A DNA stretch of 64,000 nt from Gautieria morchelliformis. Its lineage: Eukaryota; Basidiomycota; Agaricomycetes; Gomphales; Gomphaceae. The first letter of the stretch is position 1. The number at the start of each line of letters is the position of its first letter. Positions 10,391-21,500 of the stretch are shown piece after piece. Made by a program: the position numbers and the translations under genes. The notes beneath the pieces were generated by a model that saw only the letters and a list, made by a program, of their open reading frames with translations, was not told the origin of the DNA and did no database searches. The stretch lies in contig WHVA01000140.1 in NCBI GenBank assembly GCA_015179125.1, positions 1-64,000 on the forward strand, written 5' to 3'.

Positions 10391-11548
10391 TGTCAGGGGA
10401 CACCCTGTTTTCCATTTCCAGTTCCGACTCCATTTCCGACTCCGCTTCCGGTTCCGATTCCATCTCCGCCTCCGCTTTCGGAAATGATTCCGCTTCTGGG
10501 AGAACTTCCACCAGTTCTGTTCGCTTTGCCAGTTCCACTCCAATTTCCGACTTCTGCTCTCAGAACAATGTCGGAAATCAAGCGACTGGCGTAATGGGTG
10601 GCATCAAGGGTCAATCAAGGGTCAGGGAGGTCAGGAGGATGCAGGGTTGATGGCGGGTGCCAAGTGTTGTCCCTGGCTGCGCAGCGTAGTATAATACGGG
10701 CTCACTGACATTGGGGTTCTTAGACTTTTCTCTTCGGATTTCCCCTTGTCAGGTGAGAATCCCCTCTCTTGTATACTCTGTGTTACGACCGTTCATTTCC
10801 GACTTCCGACCCTCAGTTCCGCCACTCCTTCCGCCCCTCCAATAGTTCCGCACAACGTTCCGCCCCTCCGACATTTCCGACATTCCGCCCCTTGTACATT
10901 TCCCTTGTTCTTTCGACTCTATTACTCGGACCCACCGGACCCACCTCACCGTTCATCAAGACCACATATCCGGTCACCCTTGTAGTTCGTTGTCAGATAT
11001 GTTTTCCCGACCCCTTGTTCTTTGCCATTGTTCTACCTTACCCTGAACCCCCCTTGTGGTCCCATTGTTCCCAATTAGTTAGTTCCCACACATTGTACTC
11101 GACTTCCGCTTCCTCCGGAATTTGCTTAGTACAACACCATTACTTGTTGCTCTGCGCTTTGTATAAAAACCCCCTCATGTATGTCTGTTATTCTGCAATC
11201 AGATAACCACCTTCGATACTTGATTTCCTTCGCTCCATCTCCTGTTCTTAGCACAGCGAGTCTAGCAAGATCTCAGTCTCTCCGCCTTCCGCTTTCCGCC
11301 TCAGTTCCGCCTCAAGTTCCGACCAAACCTTTGGCTCAGTACTTTCCAACTTCCGACTCATTTCCGAAATACCTAGGACGATAGTTCATTGGGGGCGCAA
11401 CCTATAAGTTGAAGCCGCTGTCCTTTCCAGTTCCGACTTAGTGGAAATCCCGATACGTAACACTCTGTTCATTTATACATACTTCGGATTTCCCCTTGTC
11501 AGTTGTGTGGTAGTGTGATCTCCACAACTAGTCAGGGTTGCCCTTACA
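10391..11548 (+). mobile_element. Solo LTR, family A, TSD GCTAC, containing a nested LTR
   Basis: The LTR begins TGTCAGGGGACACCC at 10391 and ends GGTTGCCCTTACA at 11548. GCTAC is duplicated at 10386-10390 and 11549-11553. Without the nested family B LTR and its duplication it is 471 bp, close to the 490-bp copy at 3827-4316. Confidence 0.93.
10781..11462 (+). mobile_element. Solo LTR, family B, TSD CTCTG, nested in family A LTR
   Basis: This 682-bp LTR runs from TGTTACGACCGTTC to CGATACGTAACA, with a 7-bp terminal inverted repeat TGTTACG. CTCTG is duplicated at 10776-10780 and 11463-11467. A GTATAAAA box near 11160 sets the plus orientation. The uninterrupted family A copy at about 4236 shows the empty site. 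Confidence 0.95.
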
Positions 11549-11581
11549 GCTACCACTGACCGTCACTCTTGCTGATTCCAG

Positions 11582-12062
11582 GAGAGGACGGCCACAGACG
11601 ATACCACTGACGGCTTGATTGATGGACGGCTTGATTGATGGATATGACCTCAGCAAACAGGACAGAGGTGTGGGCACCAGGTTAACGCACGCTGTCACGG
11701 CCCTCACTACAACCCTCACAGCTAAAATCAAGCAGCTATCATTTGATGGCTGGCCCGTCAGGCAGGCTTGGTGCGATGAACTAGATGCCGTGAAAGAGAC
11801 ACACGACGTCAACCCACTCCCTGCGTATGACCTCGACCACTCTATCATCGTGCCGAAAGATTATGAGCGCTGTTTGCTGGGCGCGATAGTCGAAGTTCAG
11901 GTTACTCTAATTCACTACCTAATTGGTAAGAAAGGGAGCACGATGGTAGCCGATGTGCGGGAAATGATAGTGCTCCAGCCACCTCGAGAACTGCCTCCGA
12001 GTCCAACCAAGAGGTCCTTAATATCTGGGCCCTCTTCCACAACCCGGAAGAAACAGAAATAG
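11582..12062 (+). pseudogene. Unrecognised gene, downstream exon
   Basis: This open region follows a CTGATTCCAG acceptor at 11572-11581 and ends at the TAG at 12060-12062. It encodes about 147 residues with DGWPVRQAWCDELDAVK, then LLGAIVEVQVTLIHYLIG, a beta-rich stretch that could be OB-fold-like (weak impression only), and a basic SSTTRKKQK tail. A 16-bp tandem duplication (GACGGCTTGATTGATG) near 11608-11640 shifts the frame, and the phase does not match the donor at 10360, so the gene may be broken. A novel intron arrangement could also explain this. Confidence 0.45.
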
Positions 12063-12920
12063 CTTACAAGTCTACACATACATGTACAGTACAAAATTGC
12101 GTCAGAAGGCCATGTTCAATCTCACATACAAATGCGAGCCAGGGTTTTGCTGGGCGCACGCCAGCCCTCCCTCTAGTTAAGAACTTGTTCAGCTATGGAA
12201 TTGTAATTTACAATTGGAAAATCCAATGCCAATTGGGATGGTGCGGTCTTGCGATTTCATTTGCTGCGTTTCAGCCCACCAAACGCAACACCACCACCTG
12301 TGTGGTTTTGCTCAATTTCACCGAAACCAGCCAAACACTCCTAGTAACTACACTTCTGTCACCTGACAGCATAGTCACATGGCCAGTCTCAATCGAGACA
12401 GGGCACATTGGAGAGGCTCCATAAACACCGGAAGGCCGCCCAAAGGGCCATTTTGTTGGTGCTTACAGGTGCCCTTGCCACTGCTATAACATTTTTCTAT
12501 CACAAATGGTACTTAGACAAAAAAAAACACTACCTAATTAAATGTGCATGAACTTTGTTGCCAGTGCAATGCAGTAAAAGCAAGCGTCGCCGCTGCCTTC
12601 TGATTCCGCTTGAGTACCTCACGTGCTTGGACTTTCCTTTTTGGGCTTGTCCGAGCTGGGAGCGGCCATGCATGATGCAATGTCTAGGGCGGTGTGGTGT
12701 AATGACGGAAAGCAATTTGGTTTTTGGAATAATGTGGAATTCAGGTCAGAACCAGAATTCCAAATTACCCATGAAAATTGCAATAGCAAAAGTGGGCATT
12801 TTCCAAAATTGTGCCAGCCGAACAGTCACACAATCTCACGCGATTTCCGGAATCATCTGGAATCGACATCATTTCATTTTGGCTGTGCGATTCCACGCAA
12901 TTCTGTAGCCGAACCGGCTC
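12063..12920. other. Gene-free interval before the F-box duplication
   Basis: Only short ORFs are present and none looks like a known protein. Nothing else is recognised. Confidence 0.5.
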
Positions 12921-13347
12921 TAACATTAACATTAATTACGAAGTTTTAACGGCTCCAGCGGCGGAGCCTCCGCCGCTGCTTGGATAAATATCTTTATTTA
13001 CTAAATTATCTGATATAGTTTAGGACTTCGCTAAGACTTCGCGAGGGAAAACTTGCTCGTCTCAATTTATCTCAATCATCGCCCTTTTCAAAAGGAAAAG
13101 AAACTGACGGACGTAGTATCTTCCCCTTCATTTACTAGTTACGGTGCTTGTACAAGCCGTCAGGCATAATAATAGACATCCACATACTGACTGACCCTCT
13201 CATAACTCCCCTGGTCCCAAACCCGTTACATCCCAGCACAATACACACAGTTTCCTCGGGAAAGTATCGGAATTTCCATTTGTTGGGCCAGTGCCCTTGA
13301 CAGGCTATGGAATTAAGTCAAGGACCATATAAGCCTGGTGGTCTTGG

Positions 13348-14742
13348 CTATATAGTCTGAGGGTTCAGTGCATCAGCTCGTGCGTTGGGATGTATGCATG
13401 ATAAACATACACATCGTCGGTAATAGTGGATCCCAACACACCGAGCATTCACTGAAACACCCCGCTCTAGTAACAACGGATACGCGGCAACCATACTCCG
13501 ACTAATCACATCACACCAGGATTTCTCAACCTCGTCACGCCCATCACATTCGATCCCCTCGACACATTCGATGTCCTCGACACAATCGATGTCCTCGACA
13601 CAAAATTTGATGTCCAGCGTCTGTAGTTGTTGAAACTTGACCTCGTTTCCAAGCAAGCGGTCAACTGGCTTCCAAACTGAGGAGTCTGCAGGCGCAAACG
13701 TATCACCACCAATTTTCACATCAAAAACGATGTGTTCTAATTGGGTTGAAGTGGCAATATTAAGCAGGAAATGTAGAAGCCAGGCGAAGTTCCCGCCAAA
13801 TTCCAAATCGATGTGGGTCAAATGTAAGCGTTTGATATTCGGATTGAACACCAGATTAATGTCGAAATCTGGGCCTAGAAATTCACGTCAGGTATCCGAA
13901 TTCAGAATAGGTAGTCGCTCACTTCCATCCCAAGCTTCATTTGGCACATAAAGTTGGAGATGCTTGAGTGAGCTTCCAATGGCGCGGAGCAGCCGGTGGA
14001 GAGCATCCCGTTTAAAAACATCCCTGTAGGGCCTCATGAGATCATCGATGAGCAAAGTCTCGATGTGCGAGACCTCCAAAGGTGATCGAGGCCCAAGCAG
14101 GCAGTCAACGTATAGATACAAATTGCGCCGCTTCGCGTAAAAATGCAGAAGATTAAGGTGTCTCCGCTCACGCAAATGGAGCCCTGGGTCATCTTCCTGT
14201 TCCCCTTGATCTTCTTCATCTACTTGCGCCCAGAAGCAGAACCCTAACGAGAGCTCCGTTACACCTTGAGCATGACGTAGAAGGTTCGCGAAGTCGTCCT
14301 CACTGAAAAAATACATGTCATCGAGCTTTACGAAGCTAATCGGGGATACCAGCAATAACCGGCGAAGCGATTGCCTGAGATCTACCGTTAATTTATGCCA
14401 TACCAGTTCGCAAAGTGTGAGCCTCTGCAGCTCGCTCAGCTTGTCTAAAATCACGGAGAGTGTTTGACATGTAGCATGGGATGCGTCGTCTAGAGGCAAG
14501 CGCACCTCCAACTCTCGAATGTATTTGGCAAGATGAGGAGAACTTTGTAAAGCTTGACACAGTCGTTTGTTGTGGCCACCGTCTACACCGAAAGAGATCC
14601 GTCGAAAGAGATTGCGCTGGCTCGAGGGAAGCCATGCGTGGCAGACGTGTGAACACGCGAGCAGAGCGATGCGGCCATCATCCCCGCGGAGATTATCGAG
14701 GACGGCATCGACCATCTCTTGAGGCAGCCTACAGTGGTCCAT
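13348..14742 (-). CDS. F-box protein, tandem copy 1
   Basis: The predicted protein has 448 residues from two exons (14742-13923 and 13874-13348). It opens with MDHCRLPQEMVDAVLDNLRG and continues with CSHVCHAWLPSSQRNLFRRI, a classical F-box. The rest shows leucine-rich stretches (ELQRLTLCEL, VTELSLGF, RHLNLLHF) like irregular LRRs. Such proteins bind Skp1 and select substrates for SCF ubiquitin ligases. The 48-nt intron (GTGAGC...CTGAC...CTAG, phase 1) contains the only in-frame stop; unspliced, the frame would end there. I chose the ATG at 14742 because upstream codons fall in repeat DNA. The paralogue at 16022-17332 has the same structure. Confidence 0.82.
13875..13922 (-). other. 48-nt in-frame intron of F-box copy 1
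   Basis: The intron is 48 nt (16 codons), with a GTGAGC donor, a TTTCTAG acceptor and CTGAC branch site 11 nt upstream of the acceptor. The in-frame TGA is inside the branch-site motif. It is conserved at 16462-16509 in copy 2. Confidence 0.85.
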
Positions 14743-14784
14743 GGGGTGCAGACTGGAGCGTATACTGACGACGTAGAAGAGCGT

Positions 14785-15310
14785 GACAGACGGACCGATC
14801 AGTTTCAAGCCAATTGCAACTGAGACCTGCCACGTGAACTCACCGCGCAAAAGGATGTCTGGTCTTGGTCTACTTCTTCAGCGGAAAAGCCCTGGCACAG
14901 TGCTTATCCTCTGTGGCAGTATTAATGTCTCGTCACGCTTGTTGATTAACAAGTTGGAACTGCAAGACATTCGCGTGACAGTCCGATCTATCAGGTCCAA
15001 GCAAATTGAGACTAAGACCTGCCATGTTCACTCACCGCGCAACAAAGTCAACGTATTGTTCTTGATATATGAAACGCTAACCAGGTTTGAAACTGGAATT
15101 CAAGTCGGAACTGCAAGACATCGCGTGGAAGACCGATATATCAGTTTCAAGCAAATTGAAACTGAGACCTGCCATGTTCACTCACGGCGCAACAAAGACA
15201 CCCTATTTTCTTGCCGTCCGTGCTATCTATATAAAACACTAACCAGGTTGGAATTCACAGTCGGAACTGCAAGACTTCAGTTCGCGTGACAGACCGATCA
15301 GTTTCAAATC
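14785..15310. repeat. Degenerate tandem repeat upstream of F-box copy 1
   Basis: A block reading roughly GACCGATCAGTTTCAAGC, AAATTGAGACTGAGACCTGCC, ATGTTCACTCACCGCGC recurs every 100-160 bp (about 14785, 14985, 15130 and 15290). TATA-like CTATCTATATAAAAC sits near 15222 within it. The array lies upstream of the gene and may act as its promoter region. Confidence 0.75.
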
Positions 15311-16021
15311 AAACCAATGACGACGTCCCATGTGACACTCACCGGGCACTCGTCTTTGTCCACTTCTTCAGCGCAGTGCTTATCCTCTGTGGCACGTCCT
15401 CACGATTTTGGGCCAGTGTCACTCGGTGAGTCACGTCGTAGTCACCTCTGTTGATTACGCTCGAAATGGAAATCCATCCGCAAGCCAACCGGCCAGTCAC
15501 GTGCCACGTTCGCCATCCACTAACATTAACATTAACATCACGAAATTTTTTAACATCACGAAGTTTTAACGGCTCCGGCGGCGGAGCCTCCGCCGCTGCT
15601 TTGATAAATATCTTTATTTACTAAATTATTTGACATAGTTTGGGACTTTGTTAAGATTCGCGAGGGAAAACTTGCTCGTCTCAACTTGTCTCAACGGCGA
15701 ACGCCCCTTTCGAAAGGAAAAGAAACTAACGGACGCCCTTCATTTACTGGTTACGGTGCTTGTACAAGCCGTCAGGCATATAGTAGACACCCACAGACTG
15801 GCTGACCTTCTCATAACTCGTTCCCCTGGTCCCAAACCCGTTACATCACACACAGTTACCTCGGAAAAGTATCAGAATTTCTAGTTGTTGGACCGGTGCC
15901 CTTGACAGGCTATGGAATTAAGTTAAGGACCATACGAGCCTGGTGGGCTTGGCTATATAGTCTGGCGGTCAATGCATCAGCTCGTGTGGTGGGATGGATG
16001 CATGATAAATATACATCATGG

Positions 16022-17332
16022 TCAGCAATAGTGGATCCCGACACACTGAGCATTCACTGAAACACCGCGCTCTGGTAACAACGGATACGCGGCAACCATA
16101 CTCTGACCGATCACATCACACCAGGCTTTTTCAGCCTCCTCGCGCTCGTCACATTCGATCCCCTTGACACGCTTGATATCCTCGACACTAAATTTGATGT
16201 CCAGCGTCTGTAGTTGTCGCAACTTGAACTCGTTTCGGGCAAGCAAGCAGTCAACTTGCTCCCAAACTGAGGAGTCCTCCGGCGCAAACGTATCACCACC
16301 AATTATCACATCGAAAACGATGTGTTCTAATTGGTTTAAAGTGGCAATATTACGCAGGAAACGTAGAAGCCAGGCGAAGTTATGGCTCATCAAATTGATG
16401 TTGGTCAAATGTAAGCATTTGAGATTCGAATTGAACTCCAGATTAATGTCGAAATCTGGCCCTAGAAATTCAAGTCAGGTATCTGAATTCAGAATAGGTG
16501 GTCGCTCACTTCCATCCCAAGCATTATATGGCACGTGAAGTCGGAGATGTTTGAGTGAGCTGCCAATGGCGGGGAGCAGCCGGTTGAGAGTATCTCCATA
16601 TTTAGAAACGCCTCCGTAACGGCCCCCGAGATCATCGATAAGCAAAGTCTCGATGTGCGAGACCTCCAAAGGTGATCGAGGGCCAACCAGGCAGTCAACG
16701 TATCGATGAAAATTGTGCCGCTGGTGGTAAAAATGCAGAAGATTAAGGTGTCTCCGCTCACGCAAATGGAGCCCTGGTTCATCTTCATGTTCGCCTTGAT
16801 CGTCTTGATCTTTTTTGCCCCAGTCGCAGATCCCTAACGAGAGTTTCGTTACGCCTTGAACATGACGTAGGAGGTTCGCGAAGTCTTCCACACTGACAAA
16901 ATCCATATAATCGAGTTTTACAAAGCTAATCGGGGATAGCAGGAATAACCGGTGAAACGATTGCTTGAGATATACCGGTACTGTGTGCCATTCCCCGTTA
17001 AGTTTGAGCCTCTGCAGCTCGGTGAGCTTGCCTAAAATCACGGAGAGTGTTTGACATGTTGCATGGGATGCGCCGCCTAGAGGCAAGCACACCACCAACT
17101 TTCGGATGTATTTGGCAAGATGAGGAGAACTTTGTAAAGCTTGACACAGTCGTTCGTTGTGGCCACGTGCGTCTCGACCATAAGCGATCCGTCGAAAGAG
17201 ATTGCGCTGGCTCGAGGGAAGCCATGCGTGGCAGACGTGTGAACACGCGAGCAGAGCCTCGCGGCCATCAGCCCCGCGGAGATTATCGAGGACGGCATCG
17301 ACCATCTCTTGAGGCAGCCTACAGTGGTCCAT
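16022..17332 (-). CDS. F-box protein, tandem copy 2
   Basis: The predicted protein has 420 residues from exons 17332-16510 and 16461-16022. The N-terminal F-box is almost identical to copy 1 (MDHCRLPQEMVDAVLDNLRG, then CSHVCHAWLPSSQRNLFRRI). The LRR-like middle is well conserved and the C-terminus is shorter, ending at CVGIHYC where copy 1 continues for about 23 residues. No frame break is visible, so both copies could be expressed as SCF adaptors. The two genes are in the same orientation and separated by about 1.3 kb of repeat-rich DNA. Confidence 0.82.
16462..16509 (-). other. 48-nt in-frame intron of F-box copy 2
   Basis: It has the same donor, branch site and acceptor as in copy 1, with a TGA inside the branch motif. 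It has three differences from copy 1 but keeps all splicing signals. Confidence 0.85.
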
Positions 17333-17379
17333 GGGGTGCAGACTGGAGCGTATACTGAGGACGTAGAAGAGCGTGACAG

Positions 17380-18200
17380 ACAAACCGATCAGTTTCAAGC
17401 AAATTGAGACTGAGTGTGAACTCACCGCGCAACAAAGTCAACGTATTGTTCTTGCTGTATGAAACGCTAACCAGGTTTCAAACGGGAATTCAAGTCGGAA
17501 CTGCAAGACATCGCGTGAAAGACCGATATATCAGTTTCAAGCACATAGAGACTGAGACCTGCCATGGTTCACTCACCGCGCAGCAAAGTCAACAGCGTCC
17601 TATCTATAACGCTAACCAAGTTTGGAATTCAAGTTGGAACTGCAGGACATCGCGTGAAAGACCGATCTATCAGTTTCAAGCACATAGAGACTGAGACCTG
17701 CCATGTCCACTCACGGCGCAACAAAGACAGCCTATTTTCTTGCCGTCCGCGCTATCTATATAAAACGATGACCAGGTTGGAATTCACAGTCGGAACTGCA
17801 AGACTTCAGTTCGCGTGACAGACCGATCAGTTTCAATCAAATTGCAACTGAGACCTGCCACGTGAACTCACGGCGCAAAAGGATGTCAGGTCTTGGTCAA
17901 CTTCTTCAGCGGAAAAGCCCTGGCACAGTGCTTATCCTCTGTGGCAGTATTAATGTCTCGTCACGCTTGTTGATTAACAAGTTGGAACTGCAAGACTTCG
18001 GGATCTACTAGATCTGTCTGTCACGCGAAGTGCAGTAGTCAACCTATTGTTCTTGCCGTCCGTGCTATGTATATAAAACGCTAACCAGGTTTGGAATTCA
18101 AAGCCGGAACTGCAAGACTTCAGGTTCGCGTGCCAGACAGACGGATCTGATCAGTCTCAAAAGCAAATTGAAACAAGAGACGTGCCATGCCACGTATAAC
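17380..18200. repeat. Degenerate tandem repeat upstream of F-box copy 2
   Basis: This is the same repeat block as upstream of copy 1, with at least five copies (about 17385, 17525, 17665, 17820 and 18150). TATA-like CTATCTATATAAAAC recurs near 17750 and TATGTATATAAAAC near 18065. Confidence 0.75.
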
Positions 18201-18559
18201 TCACCGCGCAAATACCGCGCAGCGCGTATCCTCTGTGGTGTGGCAGGATTACTTAACGTCCTCACGATTTTTCACCCGGTGACGTCACGTCGCAGTCACG
18301 TTTTGTTGATGACGCTCGAAATGGAAACTCCTTCCGAGCTAGGCAAGCGGGGAGTCACGTGCCGCGTTCGCCATCGCTAGGACTTCGCTAAAACTTGGCG
18401 AGGGAAGTCGCTGATGCCGCCATCACACTGCTCGTCTCCATTTGTGTCCATCATTGAGCCCCTTTCGGATGGAACAAAGGAAGCTGACGGACGAAGGCAT
18501 CTTCCCCTTCATTTACTTGTTACGGTCACACCGACCGACGCCATCACGCGTAATCGACA

Positions 18560-21500
18560 CGCACGGACTGGCTGGCATGTGCATGACTCGACTGGCCCCA
18601 GTCCCGTGACACGCACCACCCCGGTGCACACAGGATACGGCAGCGATCGAGAATCCAGACTGGAGTGTCAATAACGGCAGGCGTGTTGCCTTCTCGTGCA
18701 CCGGCCCGGAGCGATGGCAGTTGCGCATCGTTCTCAGATCTCGCGTCTGGATGAGCTGCCGTATCTAGCTGATATTCAGATCGAAGCAGATGGCTTCTGT
18801 GTCACCCCGCGCCATCGCGGGTCCATGCAACCAACATGATCCTGGACACGAGAAGCACCGCGCCAAGTTCTGACAGGTGTTGTGTGTGCTGTGCTGGCTG
18901 CCATTGGCTATGCTGTGCAGCCCTGTGGCGGGTCGCCGTCCCTGTCCCTGGTCTGTCTCAGCATGCCCCACGCACCCCGCACGTGACGCCATCCACGTAA
19001 CGCACACGCATGCACCCGCAATCGGTGTCCCAGCTCCTATCCAGGGCCTGTGGAACACCGGCCGGTCAGCCCCGCGCAAGTGGCAGGGTCCGGCATCGAA
19101 GTCGAAGACTGCCACCCACCTCTGTGTTCTCGCCGGATGCGGCATCAGCGCCCAGCACGCCATGCGCCTATTCCGGCCGGGCCTGCTGGCCCGCGTCGGG
19201 TGCTTCGAGCAGAATTGGCGGAGCTTCGCTTCGACTTCGCGCTTCGACTGCTGGAGGTGCCTGTGACGCTTGAATATGCCAAGTCCAGGCTTCTAATTAT
19301 ACCCAAGCTCGACGATGTGCCGTGCCCCATTCTGCCAGCGCTGCCCTGCTTCATTCTTTGCTCCTTTCATCCGTTGCATCCGCAGTCCCGCACGCAGCCG
19401 CGTGCCTGGTCCGGCAGGTATACATCCCTCTTCTGAGATTGCAGCGTGCGAGACAGAGTCCGACACCGGACGCTGGCTTGGCGCGTCAACAAGATACGCC
19501 AAGCGGCACCCACGGCCAGCTTTCGTGATTCCTTCGTGCATGTCAACGCCTGTTTGAAAGCGAATCCCACGGCGTGCATTCCTACGGTCTCGGCAGAACA
19601 TTGCATCCGGCGAGACGCTTCTCTGCTTAAGCTTCGCCTTTCCGCATCGGGGCACCGACTGTCCGCGATGTTCCGCTAATCTGGATCATGCGTCAAGTCA
19701 CACACGGCTGACGAGATTCCGCTCATAGATCTATAATGGGCGAGATTGCAGATTAATTACAGATCACCTGCCGCATCGGGCCTATCGCTGCACGTTCCCA
19801 CGCCGACTGCGTTGCATTGCGCACGTCCGGGCTGGCATTCTGTGCCAATTCAATGCAGCGATCGATGGCTCTGCTTCTATGCGCGGCCACCTCCGCGGCG
19901 ACTTCTGGCGCGCGCATGCATCGCAACACAGTCTGATTAATCGCATCGATCTCGCCACGTCGCCCCATTGAATGCACGCCCGGTGTTCTCCCGGAACGGC
20001 CGTCTACGCCGCCAATCAGGGGACCCATGATCGACCGTCATTTGCGTGGGTATCTCCGTCATTCAGATTATCACACCCGATTCGAGCACCCCGCTCGCTA
20101 TTCTAGTGACGCCACTCAATCTCCTATACAGTCGCTCCCTTGATTCGGGTCCAGCTCAGGGGCTGCGGGTATGGTATGGTGATGCGGCGTCGCGTGCGTT
20201 TTTTTACCCAACGCCTTTCTTTTCATTAGGCTACGCGCTGTCTCGCCGGCCGCCCCCGTGCTTCCTGCGCGGCCGCGCGGACGCGGTGCGCGCGCTGCCC
20301 GGGGCGTGACTGGGCTCGTCTGCCGAGCCTGCGCGAGAGCGCACCAGGCATGCCCCTACCCCGAGGGCGCACCTGCCAGGAGTGGTGCAGGGCCCCGATG
20401 CAGGGTTGAGGGCAGGCGGTGCAGGCACTGGCACGCACGCACCCTGAGATGAGATGCTGATCAGATGCATCTTGCCATATGCGGCTGCCCCGCGCCCGGG
20501 GCGGCGGCGCCAGAGGCAGACCCGTCCAGCTGGAGGCGTGCGTGGCGTTACGTGGGTGTGTGTACGCGTACGAGCATACCCTATGCATTTCATATCGCGA
20601 CTCTATTGTCGCGTCCCGGGCAGCCACGCCACGCTGGGCGGGGCCTCCCGTGCGTACGGCGGCAGGCCTATTAGTATGGTATGGAAGGCTACCGCCCCGC
20701 CGGAACCGTCTTGTCGCTTCCCGCGCACGCATGGCAAGCCCCGTCCGTATATAGCCACCCGAGTGCCAGGCCATCACCCGATTCTATGCCCCTCCCTGAT
20801 CGCTGGGCACACGTCAACCCTGAAGCCTAGAATACAAACAAGAATACAAGAATCCCATGCCAGCCGCTTGGCGCGCCGCCTTTCCCGCCCTGAAACAGAG
20901 CAGAAGGCAGAAGGGCCGCGGGGCCGCCCAGGCGCGCGCCAATCCCAATGCCAATGCCTAGCCGCTGTCGGGGCTGGCGTCTATTCGAAGCCACGGAGGT
21001 CGATCGGGCAGGTGTTGCTGTCACGACGGGGCTGGCGCACGCGGCGCGGACCCGGGACACTGCGCCCAGGGCGTCTAGCCGCGCTTATATTATGGGGCAT
21101 GGCTTGACGCTTGCGGCCATGAGCAGCGCTGGCGACGCGCATGCGACGGGGTGCGCGGTGCGCGGTGCTGAGGCCGCAGTCGCGGCGTGTGGCGTGAAGG
21201 GTATGTGCCTCGTCCACTGCGTGTGTGGACACTGGAGCGTGGAGTGCGCTGACCGGGCTTATCGCAGATCTGCGCGGATCGAGGGCGACCCGGAGCAACC
21301 ATCGTGTCTCACTAGCGTGTCTAGGTCGTCGGTGCTTTTCGTGCGATGCCAAGCCGCCCCGGTGAGGTAGGTCTGACTGCGATCGATCGCGATCGTGGTC
21401 CCGCACTGACAGTCACTGTGTGGCGCGCGAAATCGAACAACAGCTGCATCTCGAACAATGGCTGGATCTCGAACAACTGCGTCGTCGCAGTCGCGGCCGG

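Larger units (their letters stand above)
10360..11581 (+). other. Intron enlarged by nested LTR insertions
   Basis: The donor GTGAGT is at 10360 and the acceptor TTCCAG ends at 11581. Removing the LTR (10391-11548) and one GCTAC duplication leaves a 59-nt intron with a CACTGAC branch site, a normal size for this genome. Confidence 0.65.
12925..15545. repeat. Tandem duplication unit 1 (F-box gene unit)
   Basis: This is the first copy of a roughly 2.6-2.8 kb direct repeat. Both units begin with AACATTAA..., then GTTTTAACGGCTCC and a GC hairpin (CGGCGGAGCCTCCGCCG), then ATAAATATCTTTATTTACTAA. Each contains one minus-strand F-box gene followed by an upstream array of short repeats. Confidence 0.85.
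15546..18380. repeat. Tandem duplication unit 2 (F-box gene unit)
   Basis: This is the second copy of the unit with the same order of hairpin, F-box gene and upstream repeats. Part of a third copy follows at about 18370-18560 (GACTTCGCTAAAACTTGGCG and the CCCCTTCATTTACT stretch) without a gene. Confidence 0.85.

Noticed and set aside
13875..13922. Stop-codon readthrough or selenocysteine-like use in F-box copy 1
   Set aside because: The TGA lies inside a 48-nt intron with good donor, branch and acceptor sites, conserved in copy 2. Splicing explains it more simply.
19050..19436. Possible protein-coding frame with LRFDFALRLLEVPVTLEYAK
   Set aside because: Several overlapping frames on both strands are equally open and none has a domain or an exon structure. 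It is probably a GC effect.
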